From Micromonospora solifontis (GTDB lineage Bacteria; Actinomycetota; Actinomycetes; Mycobacteriales; Micromonosporaceae): a stretch of DNA of 35,107 nucleotides. This document shows positions 15,122-22,593 of this stretch, in pieces. Position 1 is the stretch's first letter, and each line of letters starts with the position of its first letter. The stretch covers positions 1 to 35,107 of the forward strand of contig NZ_RJLN01000056.1 of assembly GCF_003725545.1 (NCBI RefSeq), in the 5' to 3' direction. The notes below the pieces were generated by a model. That model did no database searches, had not been told where the DNA came from, and saw only the letters and a program-made list of their open reading frames with translations. Position numbers and translations under genes: made by a program.

Positions 15122-16228
15122 TCAGCTGATGCCGGCGTCGGCGCAGAGCTTCGCGTACTCGCCGGTGCAGAGTTCGTCCTTGGTGACGAACCCGTCGGCG
15201 ACGACGTCCTTGACGTTGTCCTTGTAGATTGCCTTTGGCTCCAACAGCACGGCCGGAACGTCGCGGTTGCCCTTCGGGTCGTGCACCGTCTGCCCGGTGT
15301 CCTTCTTTTCGCCCTTGGCAACCGCGATGGCCAGCTCGGCGGCGGCGTCCGCCTCCTTCTTGACCGCCTTGTAGACCGTCATGCACTGGTCGCCGGCGAG
15401 GATGTTCTGCAGGCCCTGCGGGGTGGCGTCCTGGCCGGTCACCGGGACCTTGCCGTTGAGTTTGTTCTTCTTCAGCACCGAGATGGCCGCGTTGCCGAGG
15501 CCGTCGTTGGCGGCCAGCACACCGTCGATCTTGCCATTGGTCTGCGTGAGCATCTGCTCGAAGATCGTGGCGGCCTGGGCGTTGTCCCAGTCCGGAACGG
15601 CCTGGTCCGGGCCCTTCACGTACTCCTTTGAGTCGAACTTCGGCTTGAGTACCGAGTCGTACCCGTTCTTGAACAGGGTCGCATTGTTGTCGGTGGGTGA
15701 GCCATTCAGGTAGGCCACCACCGGGTTCTTCGCGGCCTTGTCGGTCAGGCACTTGCTCAGGCCCTCGCCCTGGAGCTTGCCGACCGCCTCGTTGTCGAAG
15801 CTGACGTAGTACTGGGCGGAGCCGCCCAGGGTCAGCCGGTCGTAGTCGATCGTGCCGACGCCCTGCGACTTGGCCTTGTCGAGCACGGCCTTACCTGTGC
15901 CGTCGTCCAAGTTGACGATCATCAGGACGGTGGCGCCGTTCGTGATCATCTGGTCGGCGATGGTCTGGAACTGGGTCTTGTCGCCCTGGGCGTTCTGGAT
16001 GTCGTAGTCGACGTTCGCGGCCTTGAACGCCGCCTCCAGGAACTTGCGGTCCGCGCCCTCCCAACGGGCGGAGGACTTGCTGTCCGGGAGGATCACGCCG
16101 ATCTTCGGCTTCTTGTCGTTCGAACCGCCGGCCTGGTCGGAACCGCCGTTGTCACCACAGGCGGCCATGCTGCCGGTCGCGAGGAGACCGACGGCCGCGA
16201 AGGTGAGGAAGCCCTTGCGCATCTGCAT
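15122..16228 (-). CDS. xylF: D-xylose-type ABC transporter substrate-binding lipoprotein (XylF-like)
   Basis: The lipoprotein captures sugar outside the membrane and delivers it to the permease. The product is 368 residues from the ATG at 16228, with signal peptide RKGFLTFAAVGLLATGSMAAC giving a lipidated Cys. The XylF-type features are IGVILPDSKSSARWEGADRKF, TIDYDRLTLGGSAQYYVSFDN and VTGQDATPQGLQNI. AAAGGA lies 3 bases before ATG 16228 and 9 before a second ATG at 16222 (MRKGF), so either may be used. Sugar specificity is inferred from similarity to XylF; related pentoses are possible. It is first in the operon. Confidence 0.9.
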   Translation of the reverse strand: MQMRKGFLTFAAVGLLATGSMAACGDNGGSDQAGGSNDKKPKIGVILPDSKSSARWEGADRKFLEAAFKAANVDYDIQNAQGDKTQFQTIADQMITNGATVLMIVNLDDGTGKAVLDKAKSQGVGTIDYDRLTLGGSAQYYVSFDNEAVGKLQGEGLSKCLTDKAAKNPVVAYLNGSPTDNNATLFKNGYDSVLKPKFDSKEYVKGPDQAVPDWDNAQAATIFEQMLTQTNGKIDGVLAANDGLGNAAISVLKKNKLNGKVPVTGQDATPQGLQNILAGDQCMTVYKAVKKEADAAAELAIAVAKGEKKDTGQTVHDPKGNRDVPAVLLEPKAIYKDNVKDVVADGFVTKDELCTGEYAKLCADAGIS

Positions 16229-16281
16229 GGGTCCTTTCGGAGGGTGGGGGAAGTAGTTGTCGGTGTTTTGTTGTGTCCGGC

Positions 16282-16311
16282 AACGTATTCCCCGCTGCGG
16301 TGAAGGCGCAA
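16282..16311 (-). promoter_or_regulatory. Candidate promoter of the xylF operon
   Basis: On the minus strand TTGCGC (complement of 16306-16311) and TACGTT (complement of 16282-16287) are separated by 18 bases, followed by a leader of about 50 bases. Upstream, TTGTT-N9-AACAA (16331-16349) and a degenerate AGCGCT-cored site (about 16386-16399) are possible regulator sites. Assignment is tentative. Confidence 0.4.
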
Positions 16312-16422
16312 GACTGTCGAGGTCAGAGTTTTGTTGGCGGCGGTAACAATTCAGCAACGCGACTGTCACCCGGCCGTCACCGTGGTGCGAGCGCTTACCG
16401 CCTGACGTCCGGAAACGCTCCC

Positions 16423-16444
16423 AACCGGCCTTGCCGGGCCGGTT
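16423..16444 (-). terminator. Hairpin at the end of the YbaK-type gene
   Basis: AACCGGCC (16423-16430) pairs perfectly with GGCCGGTT (16437-16444) around a 6-base loop, touching the stop codon of the deacylase gene and separating it from the xyl promoter region. Confidence 0.55.
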
Positions 16445-16923
16445 CAGGCGGTGGCGATCGGGGCCGTGACGGCGTCGGTGAGGGCGACCAGATCGGCCGG
16501 GGCGAGTTGCAGTTGCAGGCCGCGGCGACCGGCCGAGACGTAGACGGTCGGATGGGTCAGCGCGGACGCGTCGATCACCGTGGGCAGGCGCTTGCGCTGG
16601 CCGAGCGGGCTGATCCCGCCCCGCACGTAGCCGGTCGCGCGCTCGGCGGCGGCCCGGTCGGCCATGGCGGCCCGCTTGCCCCCGACGGCCGCCGCGAGGG
16701 CCTTCAGGTCCAACTCCCCGGTGACCGGCACGACCGCCACGGTGAGGCCGCCGTCGACCTCGGTGACCAGCGACTTGAAGACCTGCGCCGGCGGCACCCC
16801 CAGGGCCGCCGCGACCAGGGCGCCGTAGTTCGGCGCCTCGGGGGAGACGTCGTACGGGTGGGTGCTGTGGGCGATCTTCCGCTTGGTCAGCAGTGCCGTC
16901 GCCGGAGTGCCCTGTCCCGCCAT
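16444..16923 (-). CDS. ybaK: YbaK/EbsC-type Cys-tRNA(Pro)/Cys-tRNA(Cys) deacylase
   Basis: YbaK hydrolyses Cys-tRNA(Pro) made by mistake by prolyl-tRNA synthetase. The protein (159 residues) begins MAGQGTPATALLTKRKIAHSTH, has the conserved lysine strand AQVFKSLVTEVDG and the family signature YVRGGISPLGQRKRLPTVID. The ATG at 16923 is favoured over a GTG at 16932 because TAGCGT (complement of 16931-16936) fits a -10 about 7 bases upstream, suggesting a leaderless message. It seems to be monocistronic, ending at the hairpin. Confidence 0.9.
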   Translation of the reverse strand: MAGQGTPATALLTKRKIAHSTHPYDVSPEAPNYGALVAAALGVPPAQVFKSLVTEVDGGLTVAVVPVTGELDLKALAAAVGGKRAAMADRAAAERATGYVRGGISPLGQRKRLPTVIDASALTHPTVYVSAGRRGLQLQLAPADLVALTDAVTAPIATA

Positions 16924-16993
16924 GGCCGACACGCTAACCCGGGTGGGGCCGGCGGGCGAGTCGAAACCACGGGCCGGGAACGAGGCCGCCGGC

Positions 16994-18166
16994 TCAGCCC
17001 GGTACCGGCTGGCCGACCAGTACGGTCGGCGCGCCGGCCACCCGGGTCAGCACCAGGCTGGCTGCGCCGTCCCCGGCCAGCCTCAGGTCGCGGCGCAGCT
17101 TCTCCGGCTCCAGCGCCGAGCCGCGCTTGAGGATCTCCACCCGGCCGACCCGCCGCTCCCGCAGCAGCGCGCGCAGCCGCTTCAGCGAGAACGGCAGCAC
17201 GTCGGTGACCTCCAGGCAGCGGGCGAACGGGGTGGGTCGGGCCGCCTCGGCGTACAGGTAGGCGATGCTCGGGTCGGCGAGGGTGGCGTCGAGTCCACCG
17301 GCCAGTTCGGCGACCAGGTGCGCCCGGACCACCGCCGGGTCCGGGTCGTACAGGAAGCGGCGGACCGGCCCGACCGGCGCCTCGTCCGTGCCGGAGCCGG
17401 TGAGCTGATCGGCGGGGGCCGCCGCCCTAACGGAGGCGTCAGGAGGGGACCCTTCCTTCTCCCGCAGCAGGGTGGCGCGGCGGGGTACCTCGGCCAGCGC
17501 GCCGCACCAGAGGGCCGCCTCGACGAGGTCGCCGTCCACGCTGACCCACTCCGCCTCGGCGCCGGCCGGGATCAGCGCGTGGTCCAGGCCGGGGGCCACC
17601 TTCACCACGGTGTGCGGCACCCGCGCGGCCAGCCCGGTGACGAAGTCCCAGGGCGGCGAGTAGGCGTTCGGGTCGAAGATCCGCCGGCCGGTGCCGGCCT
17701 TCCGCCGCGCCGGGTCGCAGAAGACCGCCTCCACCGCGGTCACGTCGAACGCCGTGGCGTCCCCGCACTCCACCGTGAACAGCTCCGCCAGCCCGGCCGC
17801 CTCGGCGTTCGCGGCGGCCATCGCGGCGGTCACCGGGTCGGCCTCCACCCCGTACACCCGGATGCCGGCGCGGGCGGCGGCGAGCGCGTCCGCGCCCAGG
17901 CCGCAACCCAGATCGGCCAGCGTGGTCACCCCCGCGGCGCGCAGCCGGGCCGCCCGCCGGTCGGCGACCACCCGCCGGGTGGCCTGCTCCAGCCCGGCCC
18001 GGGTGAGGAACATGCCGGCGGCCTCGGGACCGAACTTGCCGACCGCGCGGCGGCGCAGCTCCGCCTGGGTCAGCGCGGCGGCGGCCAGCCCGGCCGGCAC
18101 CCCGGTCGAGCGGAGCGCGGCCGACCCCTCGGGGGTACGCAGGGCGGCGAGCTGGTCCAGGTCCAC
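16994..18166 (-). CDS. THUMP-like class I SAM-dependent methyltransferase
   Basis: A 390-residue protein with a Rossmann-fold SAM motif LADLGCGLGADALAAA (residues 83-98), an acidic strand VYGVEADP, FCDPARR (catalytic-loop position), and a C-terminal domain (FSLKRLRALLRERRVGRVEILKRGSALEPEKLRRDL) of the THUMP-like type seen in this actinobacterial family. The substrate is unknown, perhaps RNA. The GTG at 18166 begins VDLDQLAALRTPEG; GACAAT 7 bases upstream suggests a leaderless message. Residues about 236-250 (KEGSPPDASVR) are encoded by a copy of the dispersed palindromic repeat and, with the Ala/Gly-rich stretch after it, form a probable insertion between conserved segments. Confidence 0.85.
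   Translation of the reverse strand: MDLDQLAALRTPEGSAALRSTGVPAGLAAAALTQAELRRRAVGKFGPEAAGMFLTRAGLEQATRRVVADRRAARLRAAGVTTLADLGCGLGADALAAARAGIRVYGVEADPVTAAMAAANAEAAGLAELFTVECGDATAFDVTAVEAVFCDPARRKAGTGRRIFDPNAYSPPWDFVTGLAARVPHTVVKVAPGLDHALIPAGAEAEWVSVDGDLVEAALWCGALAEVPRRATLLREKEGSPPDASVRAAAPADQLTGSGTDEAPVGPVRRFLYDPDPAVVRAHLVAELAGGLDATLADPSIAYLYAEAARPTPFARCLEVTDVLPFSLKRLRALLRERRVGRVEILKRGSALEPEKLRRDLRLAGDGAASLVLTRVAGAPTVLVGQPVPG
17428..17460 (-). repeat. Dispersed palindromic repeat, copy inside a coding region
   Basis: Bases 17431-17458 match the reverse complement of 30409-30436 at 24 of 28 positions (shared core CGGAGGCGT, then GGG and CCCTTCCTT). The copy is read in frame within the methyltransferase gene and encodes part of KEGSPPDASVR. 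Confidence 0.7.
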
Positions 18167-18285
18167 GCGCCCATTGTCGGTGGTGCCGCCCTCCGCCCCC
18201 GCCGGCCCCCGGCCGCCCCCGTGCCCGGCCGCCGTCCGGGGTGCGGCAGGTCGGGCCGGTCCGGCGCGACTCGCCGGCCGGTCCG

Positions 18286-18312
18286 TTGGCACTCTCCTTG
18301 ACGGAGTGCTAG
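18286..18312. promoter_or_regulatory. CIRCE element 1 (HrcA operator)
   Basis: TTGGCACTC-N9-GAGTGCTAG (18286-18294 and 18304-18312) differs from the consensus TTAGCACTC-N9-GAGTGCTAA at only two positions. It contains the -35 of the groES promoter. HrcA, encoded elsewhere, is the expected repressor. The 333 bases between the methyltransferase start and groES hold only this regulatory region and the leader. Confidence 0.93.
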
Positions 18313-18326
18313 CCGAGGAATAACCT
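18298..18326 (+). promoter_or_regulatory. groES-groEL promoter
   Basis: TTGACG (18298-18303) and TAACCT (18321-18326) are separated by 17 bases, a strong housekeeping promoter. The start site near 18333 falls in CIRCE element 2, giving a leader of about 165 bases. Confidence 0.85.
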
Positions 18327-18330
18327 GCGA

Positions 18331-18357
18331 TTAGCACTCTCGCCCTGAGGGTGCCAA
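18331..18357. promoter_or_regulatory. CIRCE element 2 (HrcA operator)
   Basis: TTAGCACTC-N9-GGGTGCCAA (18331-18339 and 18349-18357): the left arm is the exact consensus, the right arm differs at two positions. It overlaps the predicted transcription start. Confidence 0.9.
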
Positions 18358-18445
18358 CGCCCGGGCCCTGGTGTCCGGGGGTTGAACGCCAGGCGGACCG
18401 GCACCCGCGACGACGGCCCCGCCCGGTGGCATGTGGCAGATTGAC

Positions 18446-18467
18446 GCTGGTCGGCGTGCCGACCGGC
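18446..18467 (+). other. Hairpin in the groES leader
   Basis: GGTCGGC (18449-18455) pairs with GCCGACC (18458-18464); with outer pairs the stem reaches about 10 bases with a very tight loop. It ends 20 bases before the groES ribosome binding site and could affect translation or message stability. A TTGACG at 18441-18446 precedes it but has no matching -10. Confidence 0.45.
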
Positions 18468-18499
18468 AACGACACCAAGTACCCCAGGAGGGTATGCCC

Positions 18500-18808
18500 G
18501 TGACTACCGCGACCAAGGTTGCGATCAAGCCGCTCGAGGACCGCATCGTGGTCCAGGCGAACGAGGCCGAGACCACCACCGCCTCGGGCATCGTGATCCC
18601 CGACACCGCCAAGGAGAAGCCGCAGGAGGGCACCGTCCTCGCTGTCGGCCCGGGCCGGATCGACGACAAGGGCAACCGCGTGCCGATCGACGTCAAGGTC
18701 GGCGACACCGTCCTCTACTCGAAGTACGGCGGCACCGAGGTCAAGTACGCCGGCGAGGAGTACCTGGTGCTCTCCGCCCGCGACGTCCTCGCGGTCATCG
18801 AGAAGTAA
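18500..18808 (+). CDS. groES: Co-chaperonin GroES (Cpn10)
   Basis: GroES caps the GroEL ring during ATP-driven protein folding. The protein is 102 residues, starting VTTATKVAIKPLEDRIVVQ, with the mobile loop ETTTASGIVIPDTAKEKPQEG and the C-terminal YSKYGGTEVKYAGEEYLVLSARDVLAVIEK. The start choice: GGAGG at 18487-18491 is 8 bases from GTG 18500 but only 2 bases from the in-frame ATG 18494, so GTG is favoured; use of the ATG would add Met-Pro. It is the first gene of a CIRCE-controlled operon with groEL, 70 bases downstream. Confidence 0.96.
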   Translation: MTTATKVAIKPLEDRIVVQANEAETTTASGIVIPDTAKEKPQEGTVLAVGPGRIDDKGNRVPIDVKVGDTVLYSKYGGTEVKYAGEEYLVLSARDVLAVIEK

Positions 18809-18823
18809 GCAACCGATCAGTGT

Positions 18824-18859
18824 CGTTGCCCCGGTCCGGCTCGCCGGGCCGGGGCAACG
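18824..18859 (+). other. Intercistronic groES-groEL hairpin
   Basis: CGTTGCCCCGG (18824-18834) pairs perfectly with CCGGGGCAACG (18849-18859), and the inner bases extend the stem by about five more pairs. It lies between groES and the groEL ribosome binding site. A stem here could partly terminate transcription or protect a groES-only message, giving more GroES than GroEL. Confidence 0.7.
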
Positions 18860-18878
18860 TCGCTTCGAAGGGATACTG

Positions 18879-20525
18879 ATGGCGAAGATCCTCAGCTTCT
18901 CGGACGACGCCCGGCACCTGCTCGAGCACGGTGTCAACGCCCTCGCGGACACGGTCAAGGTCACTCTCGGCCCGCGCGGGCGCAACGTCGTCCTGGACAA
19001 GAAGTTCGGTGCGCCCACGATCACCAACGACGGCGTGACGATCGCCAAGGAGATCGAGCTCACCAACCCGTACGAGAACCTCGGCGCGCAGCTGGTCAAG
19101 GAGGTGGCGACCAAGACCAACGACGTCGCCGGCGACGGGACCACCACCGCGACCGTGCTGGCCCAGGCCATGGTCCGCGAGGGCCTGCGCAACGTGGCCG
19201 CCGGGGCCAACCCGACCGGCCTCAAGCGGGGCATCGACGCGGCGGCCGGCAAGGTCTCCGAGGCGCTGCTCGGCAAGGCCGTGGAGGTCGCCGACAAGGA
19301 GTCGATCGCGCACGTCGCGACGATCTCCGCGCAGGACGCCACCATCGGCGAGCTGATCGCCGAGGCGATGGAGAAGGTCGGCCGCGACGGTGTCATCACC
19401 GTCGAGGAGGGCTCCGCCCTGACCACCGAGCTGGACGTGACCGAGGGTCTCCAGTTCGACAAGGGCTTCATCTCGCCGAACTTCGTCACCGACGTGGAGG
19501 GGCAGGAGTCGGTCCTGGAGGACCCGTACATCCTGATCACCACGCAGAAGATCTCGGCGATCGAGGAGCTGCTCCCGCTGCTGGAGAAGGTCCTCCAGAA
19601 CAACAAGCCGCTGCTGATCATCGCCGAGGACGTCGAGGGCCAGGCCCTGTCCACGCTGGTGGTCAACGCGATCCGCAAGACCCTCAAGGTCTGCGCGGTG
19701 AAGGCCCCCGGCTTCGGTGACCGCCGCAAGGCGATGCTCCAGGACATGGCGATCCTGACCGGTGCCGAGCTGGTCGCGCCCGAGCTGGGCTACAAGCTCG
19801 ACCAGGTCGGCCTGGAGGTGCTCGGCACCGCCCGGCGCGTGGTGGTCGACAAGGAGAACACCACCGTCGTCGACGGTGGCGGCCAGGCCGCCGAGGTCGC
19901 CGACCGGGTCGCCCAGATCCGCAAGGAGATCGAGGCCTCGGACTCCGAGTGGGACCGGGAGAAGCTGGCCGAGCGGCTGGCGAAGCTCTCCGGCGGCATC
20001 GCCGTGATCAAGGTCGGCGCGGCCACCGAGGTCGAGATGAAGGAGCGCAAGCACCGCATCGAGGACGCCATCGCCGCGACCAAGGCCGCGGTCGAGGAGG
20101 GTACGGTCCCGGGTGGCGGCGCCGCCCTGGCCCAGATCCTCTCCGTCCTCGACGGCGACCTGGGCCTGACCGGTGACGAGAAGGTCGGTGTCTCGATCGT
20201 GCGCAAGGCGCTGGTCGAGCCGCTGCGCTGGATCGCCCAGAACGCCGGCCACGACGGCTACGTGGTGGTGCAGAAGGTCGCCGCGCAGGAGTGGGGCAAC
20301 GGCCTCGACGCCGCCGCCGGCGAGTACGTCGATCTGGTCAAGTCCGGCATCATCGACCCGGTGAAGGTGACCCGCAACGCGGTCACCAACGCCGCCTCGA
20401 TCGCCGGCCTGCTGCTCACCACCGAGAGCCTGGTGGTGGAGAAGCCGGAGCAGGCCGAGCCGGCCGCCGCCGGGGGCCACGGCCACTCGCACGGCCACGG
20501 CCACCAGCACGGCCCGGGCTTCTGA
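18879..20525 (+). CDS. groEL1: Chaperonin GroEL with His-rich C-terminus (GroEL1/Cpn60.1 type)
   Basis: A 548-residue chaperonin with the equatorial ATP site TLGPRGRNVVLDKKFG, VAGDGTTTATVLAQ and EEGTVPGGGAAL. The last 16 residues, GHGHSHGHGHQHGPGF, hold six histidines instead of the Gly-Gly-Met tail. In actinobacteria with two or more groEL genes, the copy next to groES is typically this His-tailed GroEL1 and a second, Gly-Met-tailed GroEL2 is elsewhere; that would be predicted here. AAGGGA lies 8 bases before the ATG. A strong hairpin follows the gene. Confidence 0.97.
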   Translation: MAKILSFSDDARHLLEHGVNALADTVKVTLGPRGRNVVLDKKFGAPTITNDGVTIAKEIELTNPYENLGAQLVKEVATKTNDVAGDGTTTATVLAQAMVREGLRNVAAGANPTGLKRGIDAAAGKVSEALLGKAVEVADKESIAHVATISAQDATIGELIAEAMEKVGRDGVITVEEGSALTTELDVTEGLQFDKGFISPNFVTDVEGQESVLEDPYILITTQKISAIEELLPLLEKVLQNNKPLLIIAEDVEGQALSTLVVNAIRKTLKVCAVKAPGFGDRRKAMLQDMAILTGAELVAPELGYKLDQVGLEVLGTARRVVVDKENTTVVDGGGQAAEVADRVAQIRKEIEASDSEWDREKLAERLAKLSGGIAVIKVGAATEVEMKERKHRIEDAIAATKAAVEEGTVPGGGAALAQILSVLDGDLGLTGDEKVGVSIVRKALVEPLRWIAQNAGHDGYVVVQKVAAQEWGNGLDAAAGEYVDLVKSGIIDPVKVTRNAVTNAASIAGLLLTTESLVVEKPEQAEPAAAGGHGHSHGHGHQHGPGF

Positions 20526-20546
20526 CCGCGCGCCGTACGGCCTGAC

Positions 20547-20583
20547 GTCGGGGCACACCGCCAGCGTGGCGGTGTGCCCCGAC
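20547..20583 (+). terminator. Strong terminator of the groES-groEL operon
   Basis: A perfect 17-base-pair stem (20547-20563 with 20567-20583; core CGGGGCACACCGCCA) around a GCG loop, 22 bases after the groEL stop codon. No U-tract follows. Confidence 0.85.
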
Positions 20584-20650
20584 CCGTATCTGGTTACGGA
20601 ACGCTGACATGGTTGGCGCCCGGCCCGTTTGATCGACAACACTGGTCGGC

Positions 20651-22306
20651 GTGAGCAGCTTGTCCCGCGGCCATGCCGCGCTGGCCGGGGTCACCGCCGC
20701 CGCCGTGGCCGTCGGCGTCGCCGAGCCGGTGGCCGTCCTCACCGGCTTCCGCTCCGCACCGCTGATCGCGGTCGGCGGGCTGGTGGTCGACCTGGTGCCG
20801 GAGGCCCTCAAGCACCTCGCCATCTCGCTCTTCGGCACGCACGACAAGATCGCCCTGCTGATCGGGACGGCGGTGCTGCTGGCCGCGATCGCCGGGCTGC
20901 TCGGCGTGCTCGCCGCCCGCCGGCTCTGGCTCGGCCTGGCGGGCATCGCCGCGTTCGCCGCCCTCGGGGTGGCCGCCGCGCTGACCCGGCCCGGCGCCGG
21001 CCCCGCCGCCGCGCTGCCCTCGCTGGTCGGCGGCGGCCTCGGCGCGCTGACGCTCTGGGCCCTCATCGCCGGCCCGCTGGCCCCCGACCTCTGGCCCTGG
21101 TCGCCGCCGACCCCGGCCGAATCCGCCGCGCCGGCTGCTCCCGGCGAGCGAGCCGCTCCCGGTGGGCCGGCTGCGCCGGGCGAACCCCGGCCTGCGCCGG
21201 GCGGCGGGCGTGCCGGAGGGCGCGAGGAGGAGACCGATCCGGAGGGGCGGCGGCGGTTCCTGCGCGGCGTCGGCGTGCTGGCCGGGACGGCGGCGGTGGC
21301 CGGACTCGGCGGGCACTGGCTCGCCGGCCGGCGGGGCGTTTCGGCGGCCCGGCGGGCGGTCACGCTGCCGGCCCCGTCGGCGTCCGCGCCCGCGGTGCCG
21401 GCCGGCGCGGACCTGTCGTTGGCCCAGCTCGCCCCGTACGTCACCCCGAACAGCGGGTTCTACCGGATCGACACGGCGCTGGTGGTGCCGCAGGTGGACC
21501 CGGCGACCTGGCGGTTGCGGATCCATGGCCGGGTGCGCAAGCCGATCGAGCTGACCTTCGAGGAGCTGCTCGCCCGGCCGATGGTGGAGCGGTACGTGAC
21601 CCTGGCCTGCGTCTCGAACGAGGTGGGCGGGGACCTGATCGGCAACGCGCGCTGGCTGGGCGTACCGATCAAAGAGCTGCTGGACGAGGCGGACCCGGAG
21701 GAGGGCGCCGACCAGGTGGTCGGGCGCTCGGTGGACGGCTGGACCTGCGGCACCCCGACGGCCGTGCTGCGGGACGGGCGGGACGCGCTGCTCGCGGTCG
21801 GGATGAACGGTGAGCCGCTGCCGGTCGAGCACGGCTTCCCGGTCCGCATGGTGGTGCCCGGCCTCTACGGCTACGTCTCGGCCTGCAAGTGGGTGACCGA
21901 GCTGGAGCTGACCAGCTTCGCCGACTTCGACGCGTACTGGGTGCCCCGGGGGTGGTCGGCGCAGGGCCCGATCAAGACGGAGTCGAGGATCGACACCCCC
22001 CGCCCGCGCAACCGGCTGACCGCGGGTCCGGTGACGGTCGCCGGGGTCGCCTGGGCTCAGCACCGTGGCATCCGTGCCGTCGAGGTACGGGTCGACGGCG
22101 GCCCGTGGCGGGCGGCCACGCTCGCCCCGACCGTCTCGGTGGACACCTGGGTGCAGTGGTCGTGGCGCTGGGACGCGACCCCGGGGGAGCACACCCTCCA
22201 GGTACGGGCCACGGACGCCGACGGGGTGACCCAGACGCCCGAACGCCGACCGGTCGCGCCGGACGGCGCCACCGGCTGGCACTCGGTCAAGGTCACCGTG
22301 CGCTGA
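20651..22306 (+). CDS. Membrane protein fused to a sulfite-oxidase-like molybdopterin domain
   Basis: A 551-residue protein from GTG 20651. Residues 1-150 contain about four hydrophobic segments. A low-complexity Pro/Ala/Gly stretch (150-195) leads to RRRFLRGVGVLAGTAAVAG (from Arg200), which looks like a Tat-type twin-arginine signal or anchor. Residues about 250-440 form the sulfite-oxidase-fold Moco domain with the Mo-ligand cysteine in VTLACVSNEVGG (Cys320) and VVPGLYGYVSACKWV; the C-terminal 100 residues look like the Mo-co dimerisation domain (WAQHRGIRAVEVRVDGGPW). The catalytic domain probably faces outward. The substrate is unknown. No Shine-Dalgarno is visible; AACACT 7 bases upstream may be a -10. 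Confidence 0.88.
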   Translation: MSSLSRGHAALAGVTAAAVAVGVAEPVAVLTGFRSAPLIAVGGLVVDLVPEALKHLAISLFGTHDKIALLIGTAVLLAAIAGLLGVLAARRLWLGLAGIAAFAALGVAAALTRPGAGPAAALPSLVGGGLGALTLWALIAGPLAPDLWPWSPPTPAESAAPAAPGERAAPGGPAAPGEPRPAPGGGRAGGREEETDPEGRRRFLRGVGVLAGTAAVAGLGGHWLAGRRGVSAARRAVTLPAPSASAPAVPAGADLSLAQLAPYVTPNSGFYRIDTALVVPQVDPATWRLRIHGRVRKPIELTFEELLARPMVERYVTLACVSNEVGGDLIGNARWLGVPIKELLDEADPEEGADQVVGRSVDGWTCGTPTAVLRDGRDALLAVGMNGEPLPVEHGFPVRMVVPGLYGYVSACKWVTELELTSFADFDAYWVPRGWSAQGPIKTESRIDTPRPRNRLTAGPVTVAGVAWAQHRGIRAVEVRVDGGPWRAATLAPTVSVDTWVQWSWRWDATPGEHTLQVRATDADGVTQTPERRPVAPDGATGWHSVKVTVR

Positions 22307-22539
22307 GCGGGCCCTCGCCCGGCGCGGGCGTCCGCCGGCCCGGTCCGGTCCCACCCGGCGGTGGAGGGGTTCGATCCGCCTGTCGAGCTGATGTCACGGA
22401 TGACTCACCCGACTCCCCGGTCCGCCGGGACGTGTCCGGGCCCCGGCCGGAAGGGCCGGCCTGGCCCGTCCCGCCCGGACGCCGCCGGGCGCTCGGCTGG
22501 CTGAGTCGTTGTTGACCCGATTCACGCGCCCGGACGCGC

Positions 22540-22572
22540 CGACGCCGCGCCCCGGTGCGGGGCGCGGCGTCG
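22540..22572 (-). terminator. Terminator of the whiB-family gene
   Basis: A perfect 14-base-pair stem (22540-22553 with 22559-22572, CGACGCCGCGCCCC) around a 5-base loop, 22 bases after the minus-strand stop codon. The remaining 230 bases back to the molybdopterin gene show no gene; GC-rich short repeats there may terminate that gene. Confidence 0.75.
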
Positions 22573-22593
22573 ACGGTGGTCGGGTGGGCCGGC

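Noticed and set aside
16331..16349. TTGTT-N9-AACAA as an XylR-type box upstream of xylF
   Set aside because: The arms are only five bases long and loosely resemble known XylR sites; kept only as a remark on the promoter.
18167..19747. Very long open frame on the minus strand across groES and groEL, continuous with the methyltransferase frame
   Set aside because: It is the antisense shadow of strongly conserved groES-groEL; high GC removes stop codons. The methyltransferase begins at 18166.
18795..20642. 615-codon open frame on the minus strand opposite groEL
   Set aside because: Low-complexity Asp/Leu/Gly/His translation with no domain, exactly opposite a universal gene.
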